Shown: one piece after another, positions 48,716-56,591 of the stretch
Numbering within the stretch: the first letter of the stretch is position 1
How the letters are laid out: the number at the start of each line of letters is the position of its first letter
NCBI GenBank assembly: GCA_014075255.1
Contig: CP046178.1
Coordinates: forward strand, 2,436,894-2,500,893
Source of the DNA: Gammaproteobacteria bacterium
GTDB taxonomy: Bacteria > Pseudomonadota > Gammaproteobacteria > UBA4575
Direction: 5' to 3'
Length of the DNA: 64,000 nucleotides
Made by a program: the position numbers and the translations under genes
Notes under the pieces: generated by a model
What the model was told of the DNA's origin: nothing
What the model saw: only the letters and a program-made list of their open reading frames with translations
Databases searched by the model: none

Positions 48716-50434
48716 TTAATCCTTTGTCACACGGTTTAGTTCTTCCAGGCTTAACATTCCTGTGCGAACTTTTTCTAATCCTGAAAGGCGTAAATCTGGA
48801 TAGCCTTCTTTCTTGGCTTGTTCGGCCAGCTGTATGGCATTGCCATTTTCCATAATCATAGTCCCCATTTCTTCTGATATCGCTAAAACCTGGTAAATAC
48901 CTGTGCGTCCTTTATAGCCAGTATTGTTGCATTGATCGCAACCTGCAGCTTTGTAAATTTTCAATTCATCAATTTCTGTCTCTAGAAAACCTTCTTCAAT
49001 GAGTGCTTCTTTTGGTACATCATCGATGACTTTGCATGGTTCGCAAAGTCGGCGTGCAAGGCGTTGTGCGATAATTAAACTTACAGCTGATGCTATGTTA
49101 TATGGGGGTACACCCATATTAGCTAATCGAGTTAGTGTCTGTGGGGCATCATTAGTATGCAAGGTGGATAAGACCAGATGACCTGTTTGAGCTGCTTTAA
49201 CGGCTATTTCGGCTGTTTCTAGATCTCGAATCTCGCCTACCATGATGATGTCTGGATCTTGTCGCAGAAAGGCGCGTAGGGCTGAGGCGAAGGTCAAGCC
49301 TACTTTAGGGTTAACGTTTACCTGGTTGACTCCAGGCATGTTGATTTCAGCTGGATCTTCAGCAGTAGAAATATTGCGATCTGCTGTGTTTAGAATATTC
49401 AGACCCGTATAAAGAGACACAGTTTTTCCGCTACCCGTTGGGCCCGTTACTAAGATCAATCCATATGGCTTAGATAATGCATTAAGGTAAAGTTGTTTTT
49501 GGTGTTCTTCATATCCAAGTGCATCAATACCAAGTTGTGCGCTAGTAGGATCTAAAATACGCAGTACAATTTTTTCGCCAAATAATGTTGGGCATGTATT
49601 GACACGAAAATCGATAGAACGTTTTTTAGAAAGTTGCATCTTAATGCGCCCATCTTGCGGGATGCGGCGTTCAGATATATCTAAACGTGACATAACTTTT
49701 ATTCGCGCAGATATTCTTGGTGCAAGATTTTGTGGAGGGTTCGCAATTTCCTCAAGTACACCATCAATTCTAAAACGCACACGGTATACTTTTTCATATG
49801 GTTCAAAATGGACATCTGATGCCTTTTTGTTGATTGCATCGAGTAAGCATTTATTTACAAAGCGTACAATTGGTGTGTCATCTATATCAGAATCACCACC
49901 ATCTTCTAAATCATCATCACCATGCGATACATCAAGATTATCTAGGTCATCATCTAGCAAGCCATCCATGTCGAGTGATTTGTCGCCCAGTTCAAGAGCT
50001 TTATCTATAATCTTTTCAAGCTTATCTTCTTCTACCAGAACAGCTTCAGTAGTGATGCCTGTGTTAAACTTGAATTCATCTAATGCGGCTAAATTCATCG
50101 GGTCTGAAATTGCTACAAATAAGCGGTTACCGCGCTTTTGAATGGGTAAAGCATGGTGTTGGCGAATTAATTTTTCTGGGACTAAGTTGCTTGGCAATGA
50201 TTCCAGGTCAACAGAATTAATATTTAAGAGCGGAATGCCAAATTCATTCGAAGCAGAGTGAGCAAGGTCACTTGCATCAATTATTTCATTTTTGACTAAA
50301 TAGGTTGTTAAAGCTACGCCGTTATCGTGAGCTTCTTTTTGAGCATTTGCAGCATCTTGTTCGCTTACGAATCCGTCATTAATAAGTCTACGAGATAATC
50401 CACTTATTCTTATTGTAGATGCAGCTGTTGCCAT
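48716..50434 (-). CDS. pilB: Type IV pilus extension ATPase PilB
   Basis: PilB is the hexameric ATPase that drives pilus extension. The 572-residue protein has an N-terminal MshEN-type domain (about 1-150; in some relatives this binds cyclic-di-GMP), an Asp-rich linker (about 150-185), Walker A GPTGSGKTVSLY, an Asp box, Walker B LRQDPDIIMVGEIRD, and the four-Cys zinc site CEPCK and CDQCNNTGYKGR. pilA, usually upstream and divergent, is absent; the polysaccharide locus begins there instead. Confidence 0.96.
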   Translation of the reverse strand: MATAASTIRISGLSRRLINDGFVSEQDAANAQKEAHDNGVALTTYLVKNEIIDASDLAHSASNEFGIPLLNINSVDLESLPSNLVPEKLIRQHHALPIQKRGNRLFVAISDPMNLAALDEFKFNTGITTEAVLVEEDKLEKIIDKALELGDKSLDMDGLLDDDLDNLDVSHGDDDLEDGGDSDIDDTPIVRFVNKCLLDAINKKASDVHFEPYEKVYRVRFRIDGVLEEIANPPQNLAPRISARIKVMSRLDISERRIPQDGRIKMQLSKKRSIDFRVNTCPTLFGEKIVLRILDPTSAQLGIDALGYEEHQKQLYLNALSKPYGLILVTGPTGSGKTVSLYTGLNILNTADRNISTAEDPAEINMPGVNQVNVNPKVGLTFASALRAFLRQDPDIIMVGEIRDLETAEIAVKAAQTGHLVLSTLHTNDAPQTLTRLANMGVPPYNIASAVSLIIAQRLARRLCEPCKVIDDVPKEALIEEGFLETEIDELKIYKAAGCDQCNNTGYKGRTGIYQVLAISEEMGTMIMENGNAIQLAEQAKKEGYPDLRLSGLEKVRTGMLSLEELNRVTKD

Positions 50435-50764
50435 TTATGATTCCAATACTAAAATTATAATATTAACAGATAGTTATAGTAATTTTTAGTGAGACGTAAA
50501 AGTTTAAACTAATTATTTGATTCAATACTGAGATCTGAAATTTCTGAATTAAGTATTTAAAATGCACAGTTCCAAATTAGATGGAAATCAAGCACATAGA
50601 GATAATCCTTCAATCTTGTTTGTAAGGGAACCAGGTTTTGCCTGCCGGTAGCGATAATCCGACAGTTGGCCAGTAAGTAACTATCTGAAAGTACAAGACT
50701 ATTTTACAATTCACAACACTATATTATGAAAATGTTTAAGCATGTGGATCAAAGGTAACTGAAA
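50435..50764. other. Intergenic region between pilB and the polysaccharide locus
   Basis: This 330-base region separates divergent pilB (minus) and the nucleotidyltransferase gene (plus). No pilin gene, tRNA or coding remnant is visible. It should hold both promoters; I see AT-rich tracts such as TATATTATG near 50720 but no clear -35/-10 pair. It contains an RfaH ops-like element, listed separately. Confidence 0.5.
50644..50655 (+). promoter_or_regulatory. ops-like (RfaH recruitment) element in the polysaccharide leader
   Basis: The sequence GCCGGTAGCGAT matches the known ops consensus GGCGGTAGCGTG at 9 of 12 places and keeps the core CGGTAGCG unchanged. Fourteen bases or so upstream, AACCAGG resembles the AGCCAGG of the larger JUMPstart sequence. 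It is on the coding strand, about 110 bases before the first gene of a long polysaccharide run, exactly where ops elements act. The match is by eye; RfaH itself is not in the window. Confidence 0.55.
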
Positions 50765-51469
50765 ATGAAAGGTGTAGTTTTAGCAGGCGGAAAGGGTACG
50801 AGGCTATTCCCTCTCACAAAGGTAACCAATAAGCATTTGTTGCCAGTTGGGAAAGAGCCAATGATTTTTCATCCAATTCGGCAAATGGTTTGTGCGGGTA
50901 TCACTGAGATTTTAGTAGTAACCAGTACCGATCATATGGGTGATATCGTGAGGTGTCTAGGTAGTGGAGAAGAATTTGGTTGTGAGATTACATATAGAGT
51001 ACAAAAAAATGCAGGTGGTATTGCAGACGCTCTATCGTTATCAAAGTCTTTTGCAGGCCATGAAAAATTATGTGTAATGCTGGGCGATAATATATTTAAG
51101 GAAAAAATAATTCCTTTTGTAAATTCATTTACTTGTCAGAAAACTGGGGCTAGAGTTTTAATTAAAAAAGTTGATGACCCCTCAAGGTTTGGTATTGCTG
51201 CTCTTGACGAACGCCAAATTATAGAAATCGAAGAAAAACCTAAAACTCCTAAATCTCCTTATGCAGTTGTTGGCTTGTATTTTTTTGATAGCAAGGTGTT
51301 TGATTATATAAGTGAGATATCTCCATCTAAAAACGGAGAGCTTGAAATTACTTCGGTAAATAATAAGTATATTGAGCAAGGAGAATTAGAATTTGATATT
51401 TATGAAGGTGAATGGACCGATGCAGGTACATTTGAATCGCTGCATGAAGCTAATCGGCTCTTACTTTAG
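50765..51469 (+). CDS. Sugar-1-phosphate nucleotidyltransferase, short RmlA-like
   Basis: This enzyme probably activates glucose-1-phosphate to dTDP-glucose. The 234 residues include MKGVVLAGGKGTRLFPLTKVTNKHLLPVGKEPMI (nucleotide-binding signature and Lys), LCVMLGDNIFKE and EGEWTDAGTFESLHEANRLL. RmlA proteins usually have about 290 residues; here the chain stops right after the WxDxGT helix, so the C-terminal 50-60 residues that help form the allosteric site in RmlA are missing. Short relatives exist, so this need not be a truncation. First gene of the run, followed 18 bases later by rmlB. Confidence 0.85.
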   Translation: MKGVVLAGGKGTRLFPLTKVTNKHLLPVGKEPMIFHPIRQMVCAGITEILVVTSTDHMGDIVRCLGSGEEFGCEITYRVQKNAGGIADALSLSKSFAGHEKLCVMLGDNIFKEKIIPFVNSFTCQKTGARVLIKKVDDPSRFGIAALDERQIIEIEEKPKTPKSPYAVVGLYFFDSKVFDYISEISPSKNGELEITSVNNKYIEQGELEFDIYEGEWTDAGTFESLHEANRLLL

Positions 51470-51487
51470 TATAAATACACTATCTAT

Positions 51488-52501
51488 ATGACTTATAAGC
51501 CTAACAATATGTTGGTAACTGGCGGCATGGGATTCATCGGTTCCCACTTTATTAAACATACGTCTTTAAATGAGCTTGCAACAAAAATTATTAACCTTGA
51601 TAAATTAACATATGCATCATCGCAACAAAACGTTTCACGTTTGAATTCTATTCCTGGTTACACTTTTGTTAAAGGTGATATCTGTGATTCAGAGCTTGTT
51701 TCGTCTATTTTTGAAAAGTATTCAATAGACACTGTTGTTCATTTTGCAGCGGAAAGTCATGTGGACAATTCGATCGTTTCTCCTGATGAATTTATAAACT
51801 CTAATATAGTAGGAACATATGTACTATTGGATGTTGCTAGAAAAAAGTGGTGTAGAAATGGTCTAGTTGATAATAATGTACGCTTTCACCATGTTTCAAC
51901 TGATGAGGTATATGGAAGTATTGGGGTAGATCAGCAGCCCGTAAATGAAACTGCTGTTTATAATCCAAGTTCTCCTTATTCATCGTCTAAGGCAAGTTCA
52001 GACCATCTCGTTTTTGCGTATCACAAAACTTATGGTCTCCCAATAACAATGAGCCATTGCAGTAACAATTATGGTTCATATCAACATCTTGAAAAGTTTA
52101 TTCCTGTGATCGTTAAAGCATGCGTTGATAATGCACCTATTCCTGTGTACGGGGATGGAAGTAATGTTCGTGATTGGATAAACGTTACAGATCATTGTGA
52201 AGCTATTGCGGCAATTATAGAAAGTGGGAAAGTGGGTGAAAAATATAATGTTCCAGGTAATTTAGAAATATCAAATATAGAGCTAGCAAAATTAATTTGC
52301 AAAATACTTGACGATATTCGACCTACAAAAAAACCATATGCATCTTTGTTAACATTTGTTAACGATCGTTTAGGCCATGATTGGCGTTACTCTATAGATG
52401 GCACAAAAATAAAAAATAAATGTGACTGGTACCCTAAAACTGAATTTAAATTCGGAATCAAAGAAACCGTGAAGTGGTATTTGTCACAACAGTTCAATTA
52501 A
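51488..52501 (+). CDS. rfbB: dTDP-glucose 4,6-dehydratase (RmlB/RfbB)
   Basis: This short-chain dehydrogenase-type enzyme converts dTDP-glucose to dTDP-4-keto-6-deoxyglucose, the branch point for many 6-deoxy and amino sugars. The 337 residues show the NAD-binding VTGGMGFIGSHFI, LDKLTYAS, HFAAESHVDNSI, the catalytic Asp-Glu in STDEVYGS, the Tyr-x3-Lys pair in YSSSKAS, and GDGSNVRDWINVTDH. No rmlC or rmlD follows, so the product is probably not rhamnose but an amino sugar made by the next gene. Confidence 0.92.
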   Translation: MTYKPNNMLVTGGMGFIGSHFIKHTSLNELATKIINLDKLTYASSQQNVSRLNSIPGYTFVKGDICDSELVSSIFEKYSIDTVVHFAAESHVDNSIVSPDEFINSNIVGTYVLLDVARKKWCRNGLVDNNVRFHHVSTDEVYGSIGVDQQPVNETAVYNPSSPYSSSKASSDHLVFAYHKTYGLPITMSHCSNNYGSYQHLEKFIPVIVKACVDNAPIPVYGDGSNVRDWINVTDHCEAIAAIIESGKVGEKYNVPGNLEISNIELAKLICKILDDIRPTKKPYASLLTFVNDRLGHDWRYSIDGTKIKNKCDWYPKTEFKFGIKETVKWYLSQQFN

Positions 52502-52536
52502 GCTGAAGTAGCTAAATCATAAGGTTTTATATTGTT

Positions 52537-53700
52537 GTGACTAAAGAACAAGAATTTATCGTTTTCGGTGCGCCGGATATTAGAGATGAAGAAATTCCAG
52601 AAGTTGTGCAAACACTACGAAGTGGCTGGATTGGAACTGGGCCTAAAGTTTCTAGATTTGAGCAGGATTTTTCTAAATATAAAAATGTATCTCCGGGAAA
52701 TACGCTTGCACTAAATTCATGCACTTCAGCATTACATTTAGCATTAATCTCGGCAGGTGTAAAAAGTGGTGACGAGGTTATTACTACTGCAACTACTTTT
52801 TGTGCAACTGTAAATGCAATAATACATTCTGGTGCGACGCCAGTTTTAGTTGATATTGATCCGGAAACATTAAATATTGATGTCAATAAAATTGAAACAG
52901 TTATAACGAAAAATACAAAAGTTATTCTTCCAGTGCATTTAACGGGATTGCCTTGTGATATGGGCGCTATCGTTGAAATTGCAAACAAAAATAATTTAAT
53001 TATTATTGAAGATTGTGCACATGCAATTGAGAGTGAATATAAGGGTAAAAAAATAGGGACCATAGGGGATTACGGTTGTTTCAGTTTTTATTCTACTAAA
53101 AACGTAGTAACTGCTGAAGGTGGGATGATGATCGCTAAAGATAAAAAAATGATTAATGCATCACGTAAATTATCTTTGCAGGGGATGGATCATGATGCTT
53201 GGAATAGATTTGGTAGCGACGGCTATAAGCATTATTCAATCTATGATGCGGGTTTTAAATACAATATGACAGATATAAGCGCATCTCTTGGAATACATCA
53301 ATTGGCAAGAGTAGAAGAGATGTGGGCGCGTCGCCAATCAATTTGTGAGTTCTATATCGAGGCTCTTTCTGATTTGCCCGTTATTTTGCCTTTCGTTTCT
53401 AAGAGTGAAGTTAAGCATGCTCATCATTTGTTTGTAATTCAGATAAACGAACAGTCATCGAAAATTTCTAGAGATTCGTTTATTGAAGGTATGAAAAATG
53501 CAGGAATTGGAACAGGAGTTCATTATAAAAGTATAGCTAGTTACCAATTTTATATTAATAAATTAGGCTTAAATCCTATAGACTTTCCACATTCCATAAA
53601 AAATGGAGATCAGACTGTTAGCCTGCCATTGTCTGGTGCGCTTACTGACTGTCAAGTTGAGAGAATCGTTAATTCTATAATCCATTTATATTCGAGATAA
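52537..53700 (+). CDS. DegT/DnrJ/EryC1/StrS-family sugar aminotransferase (ArnB/PseC-like)
   Basis: This is a PLP-dependent aminotransferase acting on a nucleotide-linked keto sugar, probably the dTDP-4-keto-6-deoxyglucose made by the upstream RmlB. All expected residues are present: LRSGWIGTGPKV, NSCTSALHLAL, Asp159 in IIEDCAHAIES (contacts PLP nitrogen) and Lys188 in FSFYSTKNV (Schiff base). The 387 residues are full length. The start is GTG at 52537. The regiochemistry (C3 or C4) cannot be decided from sequence. Confidence 0.88.
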   Translation: MTKEQEFIVFGAPDIRDEEIPEVVQTLRSGWIGTGPKVSRFEQDFSKYKNVSPGNTLALNSCTSALHLALISAGVKSGDEVITTATTFCATVNAIIHSGATPVLVDIDPETLNIDVNKIETVITKNTKVILPVHLTGLPCDMGAIVEIANKNNLIIIEDCAHAIESEYKGKKIGTIGDYGCFSFYSTKNVVTAEGGMMIAKDKKMINASRKLSLQGMDHDAWNRFGSDGYKHYSIYDAGFKYNMTDISASLGIHQLARVEEMWARRQSICEFYIEALSDLPVILPFVSKSEVKHAHHLFVIQINEQSSKISRDSFIEGMKNAGIGTGVHYKSIASYQFYINKLGLNPIDFPHSIKNGDQTVSLPLSGALTDCQVERIVNSIIHLYSR

Positions 53701-53791
53701 ATGATTTCAATCTTGCGAGCTTAGTGCTTTCGTCTATATTTGCACATAGAGACATACTTAAATCCCTATAGAAAATTATTTTGTAATAAGT

Positions 53792-54715
53792 ATGAGTAGT
53801 AATGTAATAAAAAAGATAGCCATGATTATATTGCTATTTATTGCAATATTATTTTTGGGAAAAGTTGGGATAGATAATTATATAGACATCAAGAATGAGG
53901 TTGCATTTTTAAACAAAACGCATTTATTTTTGTCGTTAGTATTTTGCTTATTGATGCTGTTATCAAAAGCATTATTCCATTTGATGCTGGTTTCAGATTT
54001 TGTGAGCATAGAAAAACGGTACAATTTAATATTAAGTTCATATGCACAGTCACAAATAATTCGATACTTACCGGGGAAGGTGTTGGGGATAATATTTCAA
54101 GGTGAGAAGTTAGACACGATTGTTTCTAGAAAAGTGGTTTGGGTGGTGAATGTATGGCAAATGCTTGTTACAAATATAAATGGTATAGGGGTCATTATAT
54201 TTATCATTTTATATTTTCACTATGATTTGAAGTTTCTTGCGGTGCTCGCCTTAGCTACCTGTATAGTTGTCTTTATTTTATTTAGATTTAATTTTTTAAA
54301 TCAACTTGTTTGCTTTGTAAATAAAATAAAATATATAAATTTATCTAATATGGTATTTATAGATAGATCATCTATCTCTGTATCACTATTTAAAACATTA
54401 CTGTTGCAATTGGATTGGGTTTTTTATTTTATATTTTGGTATTTCTTGTTACCTGTAGATATTTCAATTTCGGATTCTTTGATTCTAGGATCAGTATATG
54501 CAAGCGCAGCTTTGGTGGGTTTGCTTGTTCTGGTTGTACCAAGTGGTTGGTTTGTACGCGAAGCTAGTTTTATTTGGTTTGGCCTCACCTTGGGTTATTC
54601 GGAAGAATTGCTATTTCTTCTAAGCATTTTAGCTAGATTGGCGACTATTCTAGGAGATATCGTAAGTGCACTATTGCTCGGTTTAATGGCTAAATTAATA
54701 GATGTAAGGAAATAA
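53792..54715 (+). CDS. Polytopic membrane protein, LPG-synthase-TM (UPF0104/AglD) family, flippase-like
   Basis: The 307 residues form seven or eight hydrophobic segments. The stretches SYAQSQIIRYLPGKVLGI and VVPSGWFVREASFIWFGL match the family pattern RYLPGK and PGG-GxRE of the lysylphosphatidylglycerol synthase membrane domain, though here without the catalytic cytoplasmic domain. Stand-alone members often sit in glycan loci and may move or modify lipid-linked glycans; that is family-level guesswork. It lies between an aminotransferase and a methyltransferase gene. Its codons and base composition are very AT-rich. Confidence 0.7.
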   Translation: MSSNVIKKIAMIILLFIAILFLGKVGIDNYIDIKNEVAFLNKTHLFLSLVFCLLMLLSKALFHLMLVSDFVSIEKRYNLILSSYAQSQIIRYLPGKVLGIIFQGEKLDTIVSRKVVWVVNVWQMLVTNINGIGVIIFIILYFHYDLKFLAVLALATCIVVFILFRFNFLNQLVCFVNKIKYINLSNMVFIDRSSISVSLFKTLLLQLDWVFYFIFWYFLLPVDISISDSLILGSVYASAALVGLLVLVVPSGWFVREASFIWFGLTLGYSEELLFLLSILARLATILGDIVSALLLGLMAKLIDVRK

Positions 54716-54719
54716 CAGG

Positions 54720-55481
54720 ATGGAGAAAAATCAAAAAGAGTTTTGGGATGCGCTAGGGAAAAATGATCCTGATGCTGCTGTGATAGATCCTTATGATAAA
54801 AAAGGCCATAAGAATCAATATATAGTTGATATTAGGAACCGTGTAATTTGCGAACAAGTTAAATCAATTGGCAAGGATAATCTTGTTTTAGACTTTGGCT
54901 GTGGTTCAGGGTTAACTACAGAATATTTGTTTTTAAGGAATGTCAAGGTTGTTGGGTTAGATATATCCTTTAGACTTTTGTCAAAAGCTATTTCAAGAAT
55001 TAATAATAAAAAACTTGCAGTGCTGCAATACGATGGTGCGCATGTGCCAATTAAAGAACATGTTTTTGATTCTATAGTTACTTACGTGGTGCTAAATCAC
55101 CTTACAAGTAAAGAACAGCTTGTTAGTATTTTGCGTGAGCTAAATCGAGTATTAAAAGATAACGGTACTGTCTTTGCTATCGAACAAACTAGGAGAAAAG
55201 TTAAGATAAATAAGGATAAAAGTAAAAAGCAATTAACAATTGAAGAATTTAATGAAATATTTAGAGCATCAGGATTTAGCGTTATAAGAAAAAGAATATT
55301 ACGGTATGGGCATTTTCCGTTTATATATTTAATTAGGTTAGGCCTTATAAAGAAGAGCTGGTATAAGCATATAGCGTCGCTTGAATCACAAATCGGGAAA
55401 ATATATAAAATTCCTTTATTTGATTATGCTGATACTCTTTTTGTTTTAAAAAAACAAAATAAAATGAAAAGTGCATCATGA
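54720..55481 (+). CDS. Class I SAM-dependent methyltransferase
   Basis: The 253 residues have SAM motif I in LVLDFGCGSGLTTEYL (about 58-73), the acidic end of strand two in VVGLDIS and motif IV around YVVLNHLTSKEQLV. The substrate is unknown; in this setting it could methylate a sugar O or N, or a lipid-linked glycan. It starts four bases after the membrane-protein gene and overlaps the flavoprotein gene by four bases, so the three are probably translated together. Confidence 0.82.
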   Translation: MEKNQKEFWDALGKNDPDAAVIDPYDKKGHKNQYIVDIRNRVICEQVKSIGKDNLVLDFGCGSGLTTEYLFLRNVKVVGLDISFRLLSKAISRINNKKLAVLQYDGAHVPIKEHVFDSIVTYVVLNHLTSKEQLVSILRELNRVLKDNGTVFAIEQTRRKVKINKDKSKKQLTIEEFNEIFRASGFSVIRKRILRYGHFPFIYLIRLGLIKKSWYKHIASLESQIGKIYKIPLFDYADTLFVLKKQNKMKSAS

Positions 55482-56566
55482 AAGAAAAAAAGTATGCAGA
55501 TATCATTATAGTTGGTGGTGGGCCAGCAGGATTAGCTACGGCATATTGTTTGCAAAAACTAAATATAGATTGCCTTGTAGTTGAAAAAAATAAAGTTGGC
55601 AATTCTTGGGGCAATATGCCTAAGTATTGGAGAGTAGTTAGCCCTCAATGGACAAATATGCTCCCAGGTTCGGGTTTTCCTTATTCTTCGCCATTTTCAA
55701 AGCCCTGGGTTAATTCATATAGAGAATACTTGCTCCAGTATTCTAAAATTAACTCAATTAAGGTACATGAAGAGATCAATATATATAATGTCTTGCAAAT
55801 AGATAATTGCAAAAAATTTAAACTTACGTCTGATGATCTAGATTTTGAATGTAAGATAATAGTTTCAGCTACTGGATATTATTCAAATCCATATATTCCT
55901 AGTCTTCCTAGAGGTGACGATGACTCAATAAGGTCATTTCATGTATCAGAATACTTCAGTCCAGAACGACTTAAGAAACTATTTCCACACTGTACCAAGA
56001 TCCTTATCGTTGGACGTAGAGTGTCAGCTGGACAATTACTCACGGATCTTAGTAAACACGATTTTTCATTGTCAATTTCTGCAAGAGGATCGGTGTCTCC
56101 TCGTGACGGATCTTTTAAAGGTAAAATTAAGGATTTTATTTATTTCCCGTATGAAGAACTAAAAGTTAAATTAAATCCAAATATTTATGCTGATTCTTTT
56201 CCGCATATGGATGGTGGGAAAACTGAAGAGTTGTTAAAAGAAAAAATAGTTACAGTGCATTCAAATATAGTAGGTATACGTGATAGGCATGTGGTCTTTG
56301 AGGATGGAGCAAGTGATAAATTTGATCTCATAATTTATGCTACAGGTTATAAACCATCTCTTGCGTATTTGAAAGACATTGTTAGATTTGAAGATGATGG
56401 TGATATGCCTATTATAAAGGATATGCATTGCAGTGATATTGAGAATATATTCTTCATTGGGTTAGATCAAATATATAATTTTAGAAGCAGATACTTAAGA
56501 GGTATTAGGAAAGATGCTGTTGTTCTCGCAAATGACATAAATGTAGCATTACGCAAAATTAAATAA
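55478..56566 (+). CDS. Flavin-containing monooxygenase-like FAD protein with altered NADPH motif
   Basis: The 362-residue protein resembles single-component flavin monooxygenases. The FAD motif is intact: IIIVGGGPAGLATAYCL (GxGxxG at 13-18), then VVEKNKVGNSWG and ATGYYSNPY. The FMO fingerprint region reads SFHVSEYF. The second dinucleotide motif reads VGRRVSAGQ (178-186), so the usual GxGxSA has Arg-Arg after its first Gly. Late ATGYKPS matches the family ATG motif. Location inside a sugar locus suggests oxidation of an amino sugar or lipid carrier, or a simpler oxidase/reductase role; function is not established. Confidence 0.78.
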   Translation: MKEKKYADIIIVGGGPAGLATAYCLQKLNIDCLVVEKNKVGNSWGNMPKYWRVVSPQWTNMLPGSGFPYSSPFSKPWVNSYREYLLQYSKINSIKVHEEINIYNVLQIDNCKKFKLTSDDLDFECKIIVSATGYYSNPYIPSLPRGDDDSIRSFHVSEYFSPERLKKLFPHCTKILIVGRRVSAGQLLTDLSKHDFSLSISARGSVSPRDGSFKGKIKDFIYFPYEELKVKLNPNIYADSFPHMDGGKTEELLKEKIVTVHSNIVGIRDRHVVFEDGASDKFDLIIYATGYKPSLAYLKDIVRFEDDGDMPIIKDMHCSDIENIFFIGLDQIYNFRSRYLRGIRKDAVVLANDINVALRKIK

Positions 56567-56591
56567 ATATAATCTCAATATACAAATAAGC

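Noticed and set aside
49599-50141. 180-codon plus-strand frame opposite pilB
   Set aside because: Ser-rich antisense of the PilB Asp-rich linker and neighbouring domain; no family pattern.
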